Origin: an uncultured Prevotellaceae bacterium
GTDB lineage: Bacteria > Bacteroidota > Bacteroidia > Bacteroidales > Muribaculaceae
Assembly (NCBI GenBank): GCA_900318345.1
Contig: ONKD01000011.1
Span: forward strand, 62,001 to 126,000
DNA length: 64,000 bases
Reading direction: 5' to 3'
Positions 20,301 to 29,509 of the stretch are shown in pieces. How positions within the stretch are numbered: the first letter of the stretch is position 1; each line of letters opens with the position of its first letter. The translations under genes were made by a program, and so were the position numbers. The notes below the pieces were generated by a model. It made no database searches. It was not told where the DNA came from and worked only from the letters and a program-made list of their open reading frames with translations.

Positions 20301-20961
20301 TGTGGGCCGCAAACGAGAGCAGGTCACCACCGTCGTCAAAGAATTTCCACTTGCGTTTCTCGGCATTGCCATGGGTCATGTGGCGCATATACTCCTTGAC
20401 CCAAATGTCGACTTGAGATGCTTTCACCTCCTTGCCGAGCGACAAGAGGAAATTGTGCAAGGCGACGCGCACAGCATACTTTTCGTCCAACTGAATATCG
20501 TAGTTGAAGTCACGGTCAAGCTCGCGGGCAAAATTGCGCAATATGCTCTGGAAAAACGAGTCAATCGTGCTCACATTGAAGTTGCTGTAGTCAAACAGGA
20601 GCTCATTTAACGCCATGCGCGCCAACTGGCGCACCTGCTGCTCATCGAGTCCCGACTCCTTGACAAAGCCTTCAAGATAGTCACTCTCCTCACCATCCTG
20701 GGCCAGGTTGTACAATTCCTTGACGATGCGTTTTTTCATCTCATCGGTGGCCTTGTTGGTGAAGGTGATAGCCAGGAGGATGCGATGGGCGTTGACGATG
20801 CGTGAGTCACCCAAGCCCCGTCGAGGCTTGAGCCGGCCGTCCTCACCCTGAGTGAAAAGCAAGTGCTTGATGTACTGCAGCGCCAGGTTATAGGTCTTTC
20901 CTGAACCTGCCGAAGCCTTAATCACAAGCAAGTTTTTGTTGTTGTCGTTATGCTGTGTCAT
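17332..20961 (-). CDS. UvrD/RecB-family helicase-nuclease (AddA/RecB-like)
   Basis: This 1209-residue protein is a superfamily 1 helicase with a C-terminal nuclease. Walker A ASAGSGKT lies at residues 16-23, motif Ia is AITFTNKATDEMKKRI, motif II is HFMIDEFQDTST, and the late motifs contain INIMTIHNAKGLEFECVVIP. Near the C-terminus IIRRPDGSMLVIDYKSG fits the PD-(D/E)xK core of AddA/RecB nucleases. It probably processes double-strand ends for recombination. No AddB/RecC-like partner is in the window. The ATG at 20961 is preferred because the domain starts at once; upstream sequence overlaps the YciH gene region. Confidence 0.88.
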   Translation of the reverse strand: MTQHNDNNKNLLVIKASAGSGKTYNLALQYIKHLLFTQGEDGRLKPRRGLGDSRIVNAHRILLAITFTNKATDEMKKRIVKELYNLAQDGEESDYLEGFVKESGLDEQQVRQLARMALNELLFDYSNFNVSTIDSFFQSILRNFARELDRDFNYDIQLDEKYAVRVALHNFLLSLGKEVKASQVDIWVKEYMRHMTHGNAEKRKWKFFDDGGDLLSFAAHINTEMFRARMGEIRDYLGYKDDQGNFHSDFSRIGAFKQLIHKTVKDCEQEIQVTIEALRQALQPLQASLYGGRSFCVFMAGGGTDPLKKDSWKIIDESKVSNQFKKTAMPDAAGLANFTRLVREHFAARDTMDFFMSIEKNLGLLGMLAMIDVYLERFRQESNSILIGDTNELIGTVLDSGSDFIYERVGSTIAHFMIDEFQDTSTKQYENFRGLLKESLANGNFNMLIGDAKQSIYRFRNADPTVFRERVGEDFVRDIYQPPVEPGKPKSNNFRSSPNIIEFNNQLFSHVGELYASMPAVAKSYEDVRQGMPANINEKKVPGYVRMFLGNYKALLDDGAIKQVIQQENLTVDEAAEVSALTVLPAYLLQLHERFDWGRMGILVNTNAHGRQIVERILEYNRNTSGETINIISGESLLLNNSSVVRRIIALLRFIDISNFCADEDNADDMDGTEAVEPDVIARRITRKRQSDQRLYAGLSRFIQAVSAHPGNSPTDNGNSLVQCLNEYDDASGDNPLQQSVAAILEQLLPSGDELSTLVSIVENIISYFKSGQVGQGDVDRETAFLLAFQDTVMQFAAMRNGGSVREFLKFWDEKKDKLTVSTSATRDAINIMTIHNAKGLEFECVVIPFANWELNDNSKERDYWMPGEVFQEVMGTLAPAAPACDGKIVPPLLCVPKKRLVDALAEGRLGGVAKQFVENQQSAVVIDNLNKTYVAMTRPCTELHLFADDGKNNDLKPLLQDFVENNPTMAPVSGVGGPIADWYEYGEISSRELIDSKRDEKPPTTIQLPMDQYAVNGIPQDIQVRVDRASSSHIDAGLRLHSVLSGIGNRDDLERVVAQAVKHGTISSDPDDPCSIESINTHVSSYIMDAGCRVAAWFDPANRVYSERTITSRMSEEKKKKLEEAGKPVNDDIDNLRPDRIIRRPDGSMLVIDYKSGQRRDKTYCRQVKQYIDKLRLIFPGVPIAGRIWYVTHDLILDENGHQLPMAL

Positions 20962-20980
20962 GGTCGATGTGGGTTTATTA

Positions 20981-21334
20981 TCAGATGATGCGAGCCTTGA
21001 ATCCCATCTGCTTGAGTTGGTCGAGCACACGCTGGCGCAGGTCGCCCTGTATCAGGATCTCACCGCCGCGCGCGCTACCGCCTACACTGAGCGCCCGCTT
21101 GAGCTGTGAGGCCACTTGCTTGAGCGCCTCATCGTCACAGTTAAAGCCCGTGACGATGGTCGCCTGCTTGCCTCCACGCCCCTTGCGTTCGAGGACGATA
21201 TCAAGCATCTGCTTGCCCTGCTGTTGCAAGGCATCGCCCTTATCGGGTTGCGTCTCGGTTGCTGCTGTGTCGGTATCGGTTGGGAGGTCAAACGCCTTGC
21301 CCAGGATGTCTTTCCAATCGGTAGTCTGGTTCAT
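20981..21334 (-). CDS. Translation initiation factor SUI1/eIF1 family protein YciH
   Basis: This 117-residue protein has a disordered acidic N-terminal third and a C-terminal SUI1/eIF1 domain, with RKGRGGKQATIVTGF and SVGGSARGGEILIQGD as the recognisable core. The bacterial homologue YciH influences start-site fidelity on the ribosome. The ATG at 21334 is used; a TTG two codons upstream is the only other option. A TAnnTTTG box lies at 21384-21391. It ends about 19 bp before the helicase-nuclease start, so they probably share a transcript. Confidence 0.9.
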   Translation of the reverse strand: MNQTTDWKDILGKAFDLPTDTDTAATETQPDKGDALQQQGKQMLDIVLERKGRGGKQATIVTGFNCDDEALKQVASQLKRALSVGGSARGGEILIQGDLRQRVLDQLKQMGFKARII

Positions 21335-21383
21335 ATTCAAAAAAAAATCAAATCCAAATTAAACTTTAGGCCATCTGCTACAT

Positions 21384-21391
21384 CAAAGGTA
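21384..21391 (-). promoter_or_regulatory. -7 box upstream of yciH-like gene
   Basis: TACCTTTG on the minus strand, 50 bp upstream of the ATG, matches the TAnnTTTG consensus. Confidence 0.5.
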
Positions 21392-21486
21392 CAAAATTTT
21401 AGCGACTTTAAGCAGATAAAAACAAAAAAACGAATAATAAGAACGAAAAATCGGCCAAAAATGGTTACCAATTCAAATAAAAACAC

Positions 21487-21494
21487 TATTTTTG
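21487..21494 (+). promoter_or_regulatory. -7 box upstream of ferredoxin gene
   Basis: TATTTTTG on the plus strand matches TAnnTTTG and lies 58 bp ahead of the ferredoxin ATG. It is divergent from the yciH promoter in the same 220 bp gap. Confidence 0.5.
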
Positions 21495-21552
21495 CCGCAC
21501 TGTTTACTTAAGTATAATTTTATTAATTCATTCATTTTAAAATCACACTAAA

Positions 21553-21723
21553 ATGGCTTACGTAATTTCTGATAGCTGTGTAGCATGTGGAACATGCCAG
21601 TCAGTATGCCCCGCCGATGCAATCAAGGAAGGCGACATCTACTCGATCGATCCCGACACCTGCTTGGACTGCGGCACTTGCGCTGACGCTTGCCCCACCG
21701 GCGCTATTGCTCCCGGCGAGTAA
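21553..21723 (+). CDS. 2[4Fe-4S] ferredoxin, 56 residues
   Basis: The frame from ATG 21553 to TAA 21721-21723 encodes a classic clostridial-type bacterial ferredoxin. It begins MAYVISDSCVACGTC and carries two CxxCxxCxxxCP cluster motifs: Cys9, 12, 15, 19 and Cys37, 40, 43, 47. It is a low-potential electron carrier in the cytoplasm, for example for pyruvate:ferredoxin oxidoreductase or hydrogenase (partner inferred). The gene stands alone between a promoter at 21487 and a rho-independent terminator at 21749, so it is a monocistronic unit of high expected expression. Confidence 0.96.
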   Translation: MAYVISDSCVACGTCQSVCPADAIKEGDIYSIDPDTCLDCGTCADACPTGAIAPGE

Positions 21724-21748
21724 TATCGTCCAGCATAACGAGACAGCT

Positions 21749-21790
21749 ATTGCGGTTGCACCTTCACAGTGCAGCCGCAATAATTTTATA
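21749..21790 (+). terminator. Rho-independent terminator of ferredoxin gene
   Basis: ATTGCGGTTGCAC pairs with GTGCAGCCGCAAT around a short loop, with one bulge, followed by a T-rich tract (aattttat). Confidence 0.75.
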
Positions 21791-21846
21791 CATTATAGAT
21801 AAGAGATATTAGATAACAGATATTAGATATTATTGGGGAGAAGTGC

Positions 21847-21885
21847 AACGCGCGGGGACTCGACAAGGAGTTCCCGCGCGTTTTT
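21847..21885. terminator. Strong GC-rich hairpin between convergent genes
   Basis: AACGCGCGGGGACTC and GAGTTCCCGCGCGTT form a long stem with a six-base loop, followed by TTTTT on the plus strand. It lies between the ferredoxin gene and the stop of the convergent C25 gene. It probably stops plus-strand read-through and perhaps also the C25 transcript. Confidence 0.7.
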
Positions 21886-21907
21886 ATCCTTAAGGATGAT
21901 TAGTTGA

Positions 21908-24900
21908 TCAATTGGTCTTGACCGGATCAAGGACGATGAGCTTGCTGATGGGCGTACCACCGAAATTGGTGCCATTGTTATAGGAACCAAAGTAACGGTA
22001 CAGTCCAGCCGGCACGGTATTGCCGTTCATGTCCTTCATGTTCCAGGTGACGGGGAAAGTCGATGTAGTGGTCCTCCAGATGAGCTTGCCGGTGGCATCA
22101 GTCACGCGGATGATCATTTCGGGTGCATAGCCCATATCGCCATCCAGGTCAAAATTCACTTCCTCTCCACGATAAGCGGGCCACTTGTCGGCCACCAGCG
22201 CAGCGTTGACGGCATCCTCGACCACAAAGGTGATCGTCTGTGTAGCCTTGTTTCCCACCAGGTCATAGACGGTATAGGTGAGGGAGTGCATGCCAGCCGA
22301 CAGGTTGTCTAACGGGTACTGGATGTCGACAGTCTTACCATCATCGGTGACGGTGACGAAACAGGAGACGTCATTGCAGGAAGACTTACCACCATCGAGG
22401 GTAAGCGACATGCTGCCGAAGCGCTGGTTGTCCTGGACACAAAGGGCTTGGTCGTCGGTTGCGGTGATGTAAAGCATCGCATTGGTGCCAATCGATGTGC
22501 CAGCAGATGCCTCATCGTTGATAAACATTGCTGTCACAACGGGAGCGGCGGTGTCATGGATGGCCTGATCCTCGTCATAGGGCAACATCTTGACCTGGGT
22601 CGAAGAGCCATTGACCATATAGGCGCTGTTGTCCTTGTGGGCATAGGTGCGCAGCAACACGTTCTCGTTCTGGGCCATCACCTGCTTGGGGGCGGTGACG
22701 GTGGCCCTGAAGATGCCATTGGTCACGCGGCCTTTCACCTCGGCCAGCTTGGGTCGGTTGAAATAGATGTCGCGGTAGATTTGCTCACTATTGACCGTGT
22801 GCATGACATTGGTGAATAACTCCTCCTTGTCATAGAGGGTCACTGTAGCATCACCATTGAACGAGCTATCGAGGTTGCCGTTAGCGTCAACCACGCGTGC
22901 CTCGACCTCAAACTGGGTGAGAGGGTTAACGGTTGCCAACGACAGAGAATCGACGATTGCTGTGCCGTTGATCTTGGTGATGTTAAAGCGCGATACAGGA
23001 ATGCTGAACTTGAGCGCCGGATCACCAAGCAGGAAGAATGACAACTTGTTCTCGTTGCTGACGGTGAAACCGAGTTTAGACTTCATGTAGGCTTCGCCAA
23101 ATGTAGTGACGCCTTCGGTTGCCTGGGTGTCAAAGAGGGCATTGATGAAGTACTGGTTGAGCCTGTCGTTGCTAGAGGTGGAAACCATTCGGCAACTGGT
23201 GAGCAGTGCAATGGCACCGCCATTACGCTTATGGAACATGTGCTCGGCAATGCCGTGGGTGTCGTTATCAAAATGGGCGACATCACAGCAGGCCGTTGAC
23301 ATGAGGGGCCAATGAGGATAGGAATTAGCCGAGACATCGGCCGTGTTCCACATGTTATTCACCTTGGTAAACACCATGGGTCCTGCATGACCGACATAGG
23401 TTGCGAAATACATGCCCTCCTTGAGGAATTGTGCAATCTGCTGCTTGGCCTCGGTGGCTTCACGGCGGCTGAATTCCTTAGTGAGGTCAGCGTTGGAACG
23501 GGGGTACATCGTATTGTGTACCGTGCTCACGTGAATATTGGTCTTGAGGTCGTCCTCGATGATATTCTTGTAACCCTCACCCTCAAACACATAGGTAGCT
23601 GTATCGGGCGAGTCGGTAATCACCAGGGCATTGTTGCGCCAGATGCCATAATCGGGCGTGGCATAATACTCAACAATCTTATCGACATCGTTGCGGGCTT
23701 GCTCCACTGAATTGCACGTGATGCGACCGACGCCGATGCGCAATTTTTCATTTGAAGGCGTGTTACCCGAGCCATCGTCAAGGAAGCCGAAGAAATCGTC
23801 AGAGGTATAGGAGTTGTTCTTACTATTGCTGTTGTCGCTCTCATAGGTGAGCAGATTGTCGGGATGGCTACCCAAAATCTCACGGTTATCAAATGATCCC
23901 GTGCCAAAGAGCAACAGGTGCTTGAACTTGTCCTTATTAGTGTCCCTGTCATAGAACATCTTGCACATGAGTCGATAGGCCATCGCATCGCGCGTGCCGC
24001 TCGAGAACTCGTTGAAGACTTTTTCCTGATCGACCACGGCAACATCGATGCCGTCGATGGCGCGGTGCATGTCGGCCAAGCGGTTGGCCTGCTCAATGTA
24101 AGATTTGGTGGTGATAATGAGCATGTCGGGAGTAGCCAAGCCATGCAGGTTCTGATTCTCGACCGGCTCATAGGCAGTGATCTTCTTCAACGTTTTAGCG
24201 GGATCAAAGGCGATATACAACGACCTGTTGGCGGCCGGTGAGGTAAAGTACAATCCATGACCCGCCTGATCGTTATAGGGCGTGGTGACCACCCTTTGGG
24301 GGGTAACGGTGTTGTCGATAGCCCACACGACCATATCGCTCGACGCATTGGGCAAGAGAAAACGCTCATTGCCATAGGTCTTGGCATAACCCATCATGAA
24401 CTGATTGTCGCTGCCAGGATAGATCACGTTCTCACGAGAGAAAGTAATGACAAAGAAATTCAGATAGGACATCATGACCGACAACGGGTCTTCGACTCCA
24501 TCAGCCGAGGGGTACAGAACCAAAGGCTCAAACTGTCCGCGTTCGGCAGGATGTGAAAGCTTTAATGTATTATAAGGATTAGCGAACTGATAATACATGT
24601 AGGTGCTAGGCGGATAAACGCTCGATGAGATGGCGGTATAGACGGTGGTATCGGTACCGGCCCCACTATGCAAAACCGCATTAACATATCCCCTCCAATT
24701 GGCATTATTGGCGACAGAGGTGTGGACAACCACATTGCTATCGGCGATATTGGGGAGATAGTAATCAATCTTCAACTCACCACGAGTGAACTCCTCGCCC
24801 AGCATCTCCTTACCGGAGTTGCTCAGCGACACCTCGTCTTTCTCGTGCAGGAAAAAGTTGAGGCTGGTGGGCGTGTTGACATAATCGGTCAACTCCACCG

Positions 24901-25363
24901 AGTTCTTTGTCGAGGGCGTGTAATCGCTCCCGCTCTCCTCGGTCAAGAAATAATATCCCAGCTGGGAATAAGGGTTGAAGACACGCGTGAAATGAGGCAA
25001 CGTGCTATAGTCGCTGAGTGCGTAGTAAACCGGTCCGCGACCATAGAAACAGATCTTGTTGTTCTTGCGCAGGATCGCTACACGCCTCAGGTCATCAGGA
25101 ATATTTGTACTAAGCGCCTCGCTGATGCGGTTTCCACCATTACCATACACTTTGACATTGGCTGGATTGGAGAATCCCATTTGGGTCAACTCGTCATAGG
25201 TGATTTCATACATGCCGCTCTCGGGAATGGTGATTTTCACCCACTTGCCTGTAGCAAGCTTAGACGTAGTCGCATATCTGCTGGGATTGTAGGCCGATGC
25301 ACTGTTAGTGGCAAAGAGCACCATGAGTGCCAAGCATACAAACTTCATTGTCAGTTTACACAT
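21908..25363 (-). CDS. C25 (gingipain-like) cysteine peptidase, PorU-type paralogue 1
   Basis: This 1151-residue secreted protein has a signal peptide ending near ATNSASA, an N-terminal beta region, a C25 peptidase domain and a C-terminal FlgD-like Ig module (WNMKDMNGNTVPAGLYRYFG). The catalytic pair is His659 in YVGHAGP and Cys693 in STACCDVAHFD. The 34-residue spacing is the same as in the third paralogue. Architecture and length match PorU, the sortase that cleaves type IX C-terminal signals and attaches cargo. The active-site context ACCDVAHFD differs from the PorU-typical ATCEFSRFD, so function may differ. It lies 37 bp after its twin gene. Confidence 0.85.
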   Translation of the reverse strand: MCKLTMKFVCLALMVLFATNSASAYNPSRYATTSKLATGKWVKITIPESGMYEITYDELTQMGFSNPANVKVYGNGGNRISEALSTNIPDDLRRVAILRKNNKICFYGRGPVYYALSDYSTLPHFTRVFNPYSQLGYYFLTEESGSDYTPSTKNSVELTDYVNTPTSLNFFLHEKDEVSLSNSGKEMLGEEFTRGELKIDYYLPNIADSNVVVHTSVANNANWRGYVNAVLHSGAGTDTTVYTAISSSVYPPSTYMYYQFANPYNTLKLSHPAERGQFEPLVLYPSADGVEDPLSVMMSYLNFFVITFSRENVIYPGSDNQFMMGYAKTYGNERFLLPNASSDMVVWAIDNTVTPQRVVTTPYNDQAGHGLYFTSPAANRSLYIAFDPAKTLKKITAYEPVENQNLHGLATPDMLIITTKSYIEQANRLADMHRAIDGIDVAVVDQEKVFNEFSSGTRDAMAYRLMCKMFYDRDTNKDKFKHLLLFGTGSFDNREILGSHPDNLLTYESDNSNSKNNSYTSDDFFGFLDDGSGNTPSNEKLRIGVGRITCNSVEQARNDVDKIVEYYATPDYGIWRNNALVITDSPDTATYVFEGEGYKNIIEDDLKTNIHVSTVHNTMYPRSNADLTKEFSRREATEAKQQIAQFLKEGMYFATYVGHAGPMVFTKVNNMWNTADVSANSYPHWPLMSTACCDVAHFDNDTHGIAEHMFHKRNGGAIALLTSCRMVSTSSNDRLNQYFINALFDTQATEGVTTFGEAYMKSKLGFTVSNENKLSFFLLGDPALKFSIPVSRFNITKINGTAIVDSLSLATVNPLTQFEVEARVVDANGNLDSSFNGDATVTLYDKEELFTNVMHTVNSEQIYRDIYFNRPKLAEVKGRVTNGIFRATVTAPKQVMAQNENVLLRTYAHKDNSAYMVNGSSTQVKMLPYDEDQAIHDTAAPVVTAMFINDEASAGTSIGTNAMLYITATDDQALCVQDNQRFGSMSLTLDGGKSSCNDVSCFVTVTDDGKTVDIQYPLDNLSAGMHSLTYTVYDLVGNKATQTITFVVEDAVNAALVADKWPAYRGEEVNFDLDGDMGYAPEMIIRVTDATGKLIWRTTTSTFPVTWNMKDMNGNTVPAGLYRYFGSYNNGTNFGGTPISKLIVLDPVKTN

Positions 25364-25400
25364 AATTATTTAATCGGTTTAAACCCTGATGTGAACACGA

Positions 25401-28400
25401 TTAGTTTGCCGACTTGAGCTGGTCAAGAACGATCAACTTATTGATGGGCGTACCACCAAAGTTAGAGCCATCACTATAGGTACCGAAGTAACGATACAAT
25501 CCAGCGGGCACCTTGTTACCGTTCATGTCCTTGAGGTCCCAAGAGATGGGGAAGGTGGAAGTGGTTGCCTTCCACACGAGTTTACCTGTCGCATCGGTCA
25601 CGCGGACAATCACCTCGGGCACGCGAGGCAACTCGCTCTCCAGGTCAAAGTTGACTTCCTCGTTCCTGTAGGCAGGCCATTTGTCGGCTGTGAGCGTGGC
25701 CTTGCCCTCGGCACCGACCATGAAGGTGATGGTGCGTGAAGCACAGTTGCCCAGGAGGTCAAAGACGGTGTAGGTGAGCGTGTGCATGCCAGTGGAGAGG
25801 TTATCCAGGGGATACTCGATGTTGACGATCTTGCCGTCTTCACCCACGGTGAGATAGCAGCTCACGTCGCTGCAGGAAGTCTTGCCACCATCAATGACGA
25901 GTGACATGGCATACTCGAGCGAGTTCTCTTGAACACTGATGGCCTGGTCGTCGGTGGCGGTGATGTAGAGCATAGCACTGCCATTGACCGAAGCGCCATT
26001 CATGAACGACTCCTGATCGTTGACATACATGGCAGTGATGACAGGATCGGTATTGTCGTTAATCGCAAGGCTCTCATCATAAGCCAACATCTTGATCTGG
26101 GTGGTGGCGCCATTGACCATGTAGTCGCTGTTGTCCTTGTGGGCATAGCTGCGCATGAGCACATTCTCATCCTGGGCAAGCACGTCCTTGGGAGTCACAA
26201 TCGTTCCATTGAAGATACCATTGGTCACGCGGCCTTTCACCTCGGCCAACTTGGGACGGTTGAAGAAGATATCGCGAGTAACCTGGGCACCGCTCTCGGT
26301 CATGGTTACGCTCGTGAACAGGTCTTGCTTGTCATAGAGCGTGATTGTTGCATCACCACTGAAGGTGGCATCGAGATTGCCGTTCTCATCAACCACTTGG
26401 GCCTCAATGGCAAATCGTGTAAGCGGGCTGATGGTAGCCAACGAGGTGCTGTCAACCATGCTGGTGCCATTGACCTTGGTGATGTTGAATCGGGTGATGG
26501 GATAATTGTACTTCATGGCGGGATCACCCAGCAAGAAGAATTTCAACTTATTGGGAGTGGATGCGGTGACACCCTGCTTGCCATACATGTAGGCCTCGCC
26601 AAGGGTCCTCATCTGACCGGTCGTGTTGTAGGAGAACAGTGAACGGATAAAGCTCTTGGTCAACAAGTCGTTTTGATCGGCATAAACCATACGTGAACTG
26701 GTGAGCAACGCGATGGCGCCACCGTCACGCTTGTGGAACATCAACTCGGCGATGCCGTGGGTGTCGTTGTCGTAGTGTGCCACATCACAGCAAGCCGTAA
26801 CAAAGACGGGCCAGTGAGGATAGATAGTGCGCGACACGTCGCCAGTCGTCCACATGTGGTTGGTCTTGGTGAAGGTCACAGGACCGGCATGGCCAACATA
26901 GGCGGCAAACGACATACCATCCTTGAAGAATTGTCCCAATTGCTGATTGGCGACGGTTGCAGTCTTGCGTTCAATCTTGGCCGACTCGGTGGTTGAGCGA
27001 GGATACATGGTGTTGTGAACCGTGTTGACGTGCATGTTGGTTTCCTGAGTTCCGTCAATCATGTTCTTGTATCCTTCACCCTGGAACATGTACTGTCCCT
27101 TCTCGGGCGAGTCGCTGAAGACCACGCAATTGTTGCGCCACACACCATAATCGGGCGTCACGTAGTGCTCAACGATCTTGTCGACATCACTCTTAGCCTC
27201 GGCAACACTGCCGCAAGTGATACGCCCCACGCCAATGCGCAGTTTATCGGTATTGATGTTGGAGCCTGAGTTATCATCCAGCAGGCCGAAGAAGTCCTCG
27301 CAGACATAGGAGAACTCCTCATAGTTGCTGTTATCGCTCTCATAGGTGAGCAAGCTATTGGGATGAGCACCCATGATCTCACGGTTGTCAAATGAGCCCG
27401 TACCAAAGAGCAACAGGTTCTTGAACTTGTTCTTGTTGGTGTCACGGTCATAGAGCATCTTGCACAACAACCTGTAGGCCATAGCATCGCGCACACCGCT
27501 GGAGAACTCATTGAAGATTTGCTCGTGGTCCACGACAGCGACATCAATGCCATCGACGGCAGCATGCATGTCGGCAAGTCGCTGAGCCTGCTCCTTGAAT
27601 GTGTTGGTCGTGATGATGAGCATGTCGGGAATGGGCATGCCATGCAGGTTCTGATTAGCCACAGCCTCGTAGGAGGAGATCTTCTTCAACGTCTTGGTGG
27701 GGTCAAAAGCCACATACATCGAGATGCTGGCGCTGGGAGAGGTGAATGCCAAGCCATGTCCGCTCTCATCGTTATAGGCGGTGGTGGTGACGAGCTTGGG
27801 AGCAGCAGGATTGTCGATGCTCCACACAACCACATTGCTCGATGCATTGGGCAACTGGAAGCGCTCGGTGCCCCTGGTTGCGGCATAGCCCATGTAGAGC
27901 TGGTTGTCCTCGTTGGCACGGATGACATTCTGCTGCTTATAGGTGAGGACAAAGTAGTCCAGACGTGCCAGAGACACGATCAGCTGTTCATCATCGGGGA
28001 AGAGCAGCAGCGGCTCAAACTGTCCTGACTCGGCAGGATGGGTGAGCTTGAGCGTAGCATAGGGCGATGCGAAATTGTAGTATACCGATGTGCCTGAGGG
28101 CGAATAGATGCGTGAAGAGCTGGCAGTATAAACTGTGGTGTCGGTTGCGCCACCGCTGTGCAAAACGGCGTTAGCATAACTCAACTTATTGGCACTAGCA
28201 GCGATTGTGGTGTGAACCACGATGGTGCTGTCAACAATGCCCGGCAACTGATAGTCGATGAGCAGGTTTCCGTTAGAGACCTCCTCACCCAGCATTTCCT
28301 TACCTGAGCTGCTCACCGAGCTAAGCTCATTCTCGTGGAAGAAGTAGCTCAATGAACTGGGCGTGTTCACGTAATTGCTGACGGTGACTGTCGTCTTCTT

Positions 28401-28856
28401 GGAGGGGTTCAGGTCAGAGCCACCTTCCTCGGTGAGGAAGTAGCAACCCACTTGTGAATAGGGGTTGAAGGTGCGCGTGAAGTGGGGCACCGTGCTGTAA
28501 TTGCTGATTGTAAAGGCAATGGGGCCATTACCATAGAAACAAATCTTGTTGTTCTTCCTCAAGATGGGAACGAGGCTCAGGTCATCGGGGGCCGAGCCAT
28601 TGAGCACCTCGCTAATGCGGTTACCGCCGTTACCATACACCTTGACATTGGCGGGATTGGAGAATCCCATTTGGGTCAACTCGTCATAGGTGATTTCATA
28701 CATACCACTCTCGGGGATAGTGATTTTCACCCACTTGCCAGTGGCAAGTTTGGAAGTGGTCGCATAGATGGAAGTGTTGAAAGCATGGGCATAGCTGGCC
28801 GAGAAGACCGCCAGGATCGCCAAGCAAGCAAGTTGAAGTTTTGTCAGTTTGCGCAT
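25401..28856 (-). CDS. C25 (gingipain-like) cysteine peptidase, PorU-type paralogue 2
   Basis: This protein is also exactly 1151 residues and is closely related along its whole length to the next gene downstream, so the pair is a recent tandem duplication. It has a signal peptide (MRKLTKLQLACLAILAVFSA), catalytic His656 in YVGHAGP, Cys690 in VTACCDVAHYD, and a C-terminal Ig module ending FGGTPINKLIVLDQ. The ATG at 28856 is preferred over an upstream TTG because it gives a clean signal peptide and the same length as the twin. It follows the FAH-family gene by 46 bp and is probably in the rex transcript. Confidence 0.85.
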   Translation of the reverse strand: MRKLTKLQLACLAILAVFSASYAHAFNTSIYATTSKLATGKWVKITIPESGMYEITYDELTQMGFSNPANVKVYGNGGNRISEVLNGSAPDDLSLVPILRKNNKICFYGNGPIAFTISNYSTVPHFTRTFNPYSQVGCYFLTEEGGSDLNPSKKTTVTVSNYVNTPSSLSYFFHENELSSVSSSGKEMLGEEVSNGNLLIDYQLPGIVDSTIVVHTTIAASANKLSYANAVLHSGGATDTTVYTASSSRIYSPSGTSVYYNFASPYATLKLTHPAESGQFEPLLLFPDDEQLIVSLARLDYFVLTYKQQNVIRANEDNQLYMGYAATRGTERFQLPNASSNVVVWSIDNPAAPKLVTTTAYNDESGHGLAFTSPSASISMYVAFDPTKTLKKISSYEAVANQNLHGMPIPDMLIITTNTFKEQAQRLADMHAAVDGIDVAVVDHEQIFNEFSSGVRDAMAYRLLCKMLYDRDTNKNKFKNLLLFGTGSFDNREIMGAHPNSLLTYESDNSNYEEFSYVCEDFFGLLDDNSGSNINTDKLRIGVGRITCGSVAEAKSDVDKIVEHYVTPDYGVWRNNCVVFSDSPEKGQYMFQGEGYKNMIDGTQETNMHVNTVHNTMYPRSTTESAKIERKTATVANQQLGQFFKDGMSFAAYVGHAGPVTFTKTNHMWTTGDVSRTIYPHWPVFVTACCDVAHYDNDTHGIAELMFHKRDGGAIALLTSSRMVYADQNDLLTKSFIRSLFSYNTTGQMRTLGEAYMYGKQGVTASTPNKLKFFLLGDPAMKYNYPITRFNITKVNGTSMVDSTSLATISPLTRFAIEAQVVDENGNLDATFSGDATITLYDKQDLFTSVTMTESGAQVTRDIFFNRPKLAEVKGRVTNGIFNGTIVTPKDVLAQDENVLMRSYAHKDNSDYMVNGATTQIKMLAYDESLAINDNTDPVITAMYVNDQESFMNGASVNGSAMLYITATDDQAISVQENSLEYAMSLVIDGGKTSCSDVSCYLTVGEDGKIVNIEYPLDNLSTGMHTLTYTVFDLLGNCASRTITFMVGAEGKATLTADKWPAYRNEEVNFDLESELPRVPEVIVRVTDATGKLVWKATTSTFPISWDLKDMNGNKVPAGLYRYFGTYSDGSNFGGTPINKLIVLDQLKSAN

Positions 28857-28902
28857 ATTATTTTTGATTTTAGTTGATTTCAACAAGTTTATATCTATTT
28901 CG

Positions 28903-29478
28903 TTATAGTTTCACTCTCACGTCAAGAATTTGTTTGTCGCCGATGTGGGCCGTGATTTGGTCTCCGGGCGAGAGCACGTGTCCCTGGCCCGCGTCTCCCG
29001 TGAACAGCAGGTCACCCATCTTGATGCTGCAACGGGTGCTCACGCCAGCGAGGAGTTCATCGATGTGGCAATGCATATCGGCAAGGCTGTATTGCGACAC
29101 CACCTCACCGTTGACCATGATGACAACAGGGGTTGAGGCGGCATCATCGACCGAGGCCACGTCTACCCAGTCACCCACCATCGCTGCGCCGTCAAAGGCA
29201 CGGTCCAGAGCCGTCAACCTGGCATCATCGCCCTGCTGGGCGTGCACGCTCACGCCGGCAGTAAAGGCGTCCCAGTAACGGTGAGCAAACTTGGGCGCGA
29301 TGTATTTGCCGAGCCTGCCAGTGCGAACCACAATCGACGGGGTGGCGACAAATCGCTCAGCAAAGTCGGGCAAAAAGAATGACCGGCCGGTATAGAGTAT
29401 CGAGGAATCGGCCATGAGATAGCACTGGGGAGTTTGCTCCTCAGCGCCATAATTACCTGTAAAACCGATTACTTTCAT
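28903..29478 (-). CDS. Fumarylacetoacetate hydrolase (FAH) family protein
   Basis: This 191-residue protein resembles the compact FAH-domain hydrolases/decarboxylases (acylpyruvase type). Recognisable parts are TGRSFFLPDFAERF near the N-terminus, HRYWDAFTAGVSVHA, and a C-terminal MGDLLFTGDAGQGHVLSPGD that matches the metal-dependent FAH fold. Family members act on 2-oxo acids or acylpyruvates, such as oxaloacetate. The normal FAH fold is nearer 200-220 residues, so this is slightly short. The ATG at 29478 is chosen; further upstream lies inside rex. It sits 31 bp after the rex stop. The exact substrate is unknown. Confidence 0.75.
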   Translation of the reverse strand: MKVIGFTGNYGAEEQTPQCYLMADSSILYTGRSFFLPDFAERFVATPSIVVRTGRLGKYIAPKFAHRYWDAFTAGVSVHAQQGDDARLTALDRAFDGAAMVGDWVDVASVDDAASTPVVIMVNGEVVSQYSLADMHCHIDELLAGVSTRCSIKMGDLLFTGDAGQGHVLSPGDQITAHIGDKQILDVRVKL

Positions 29479-29509
29479 GCTCTTGTCAATTATCCAGTAG
29501 TTACGTTCT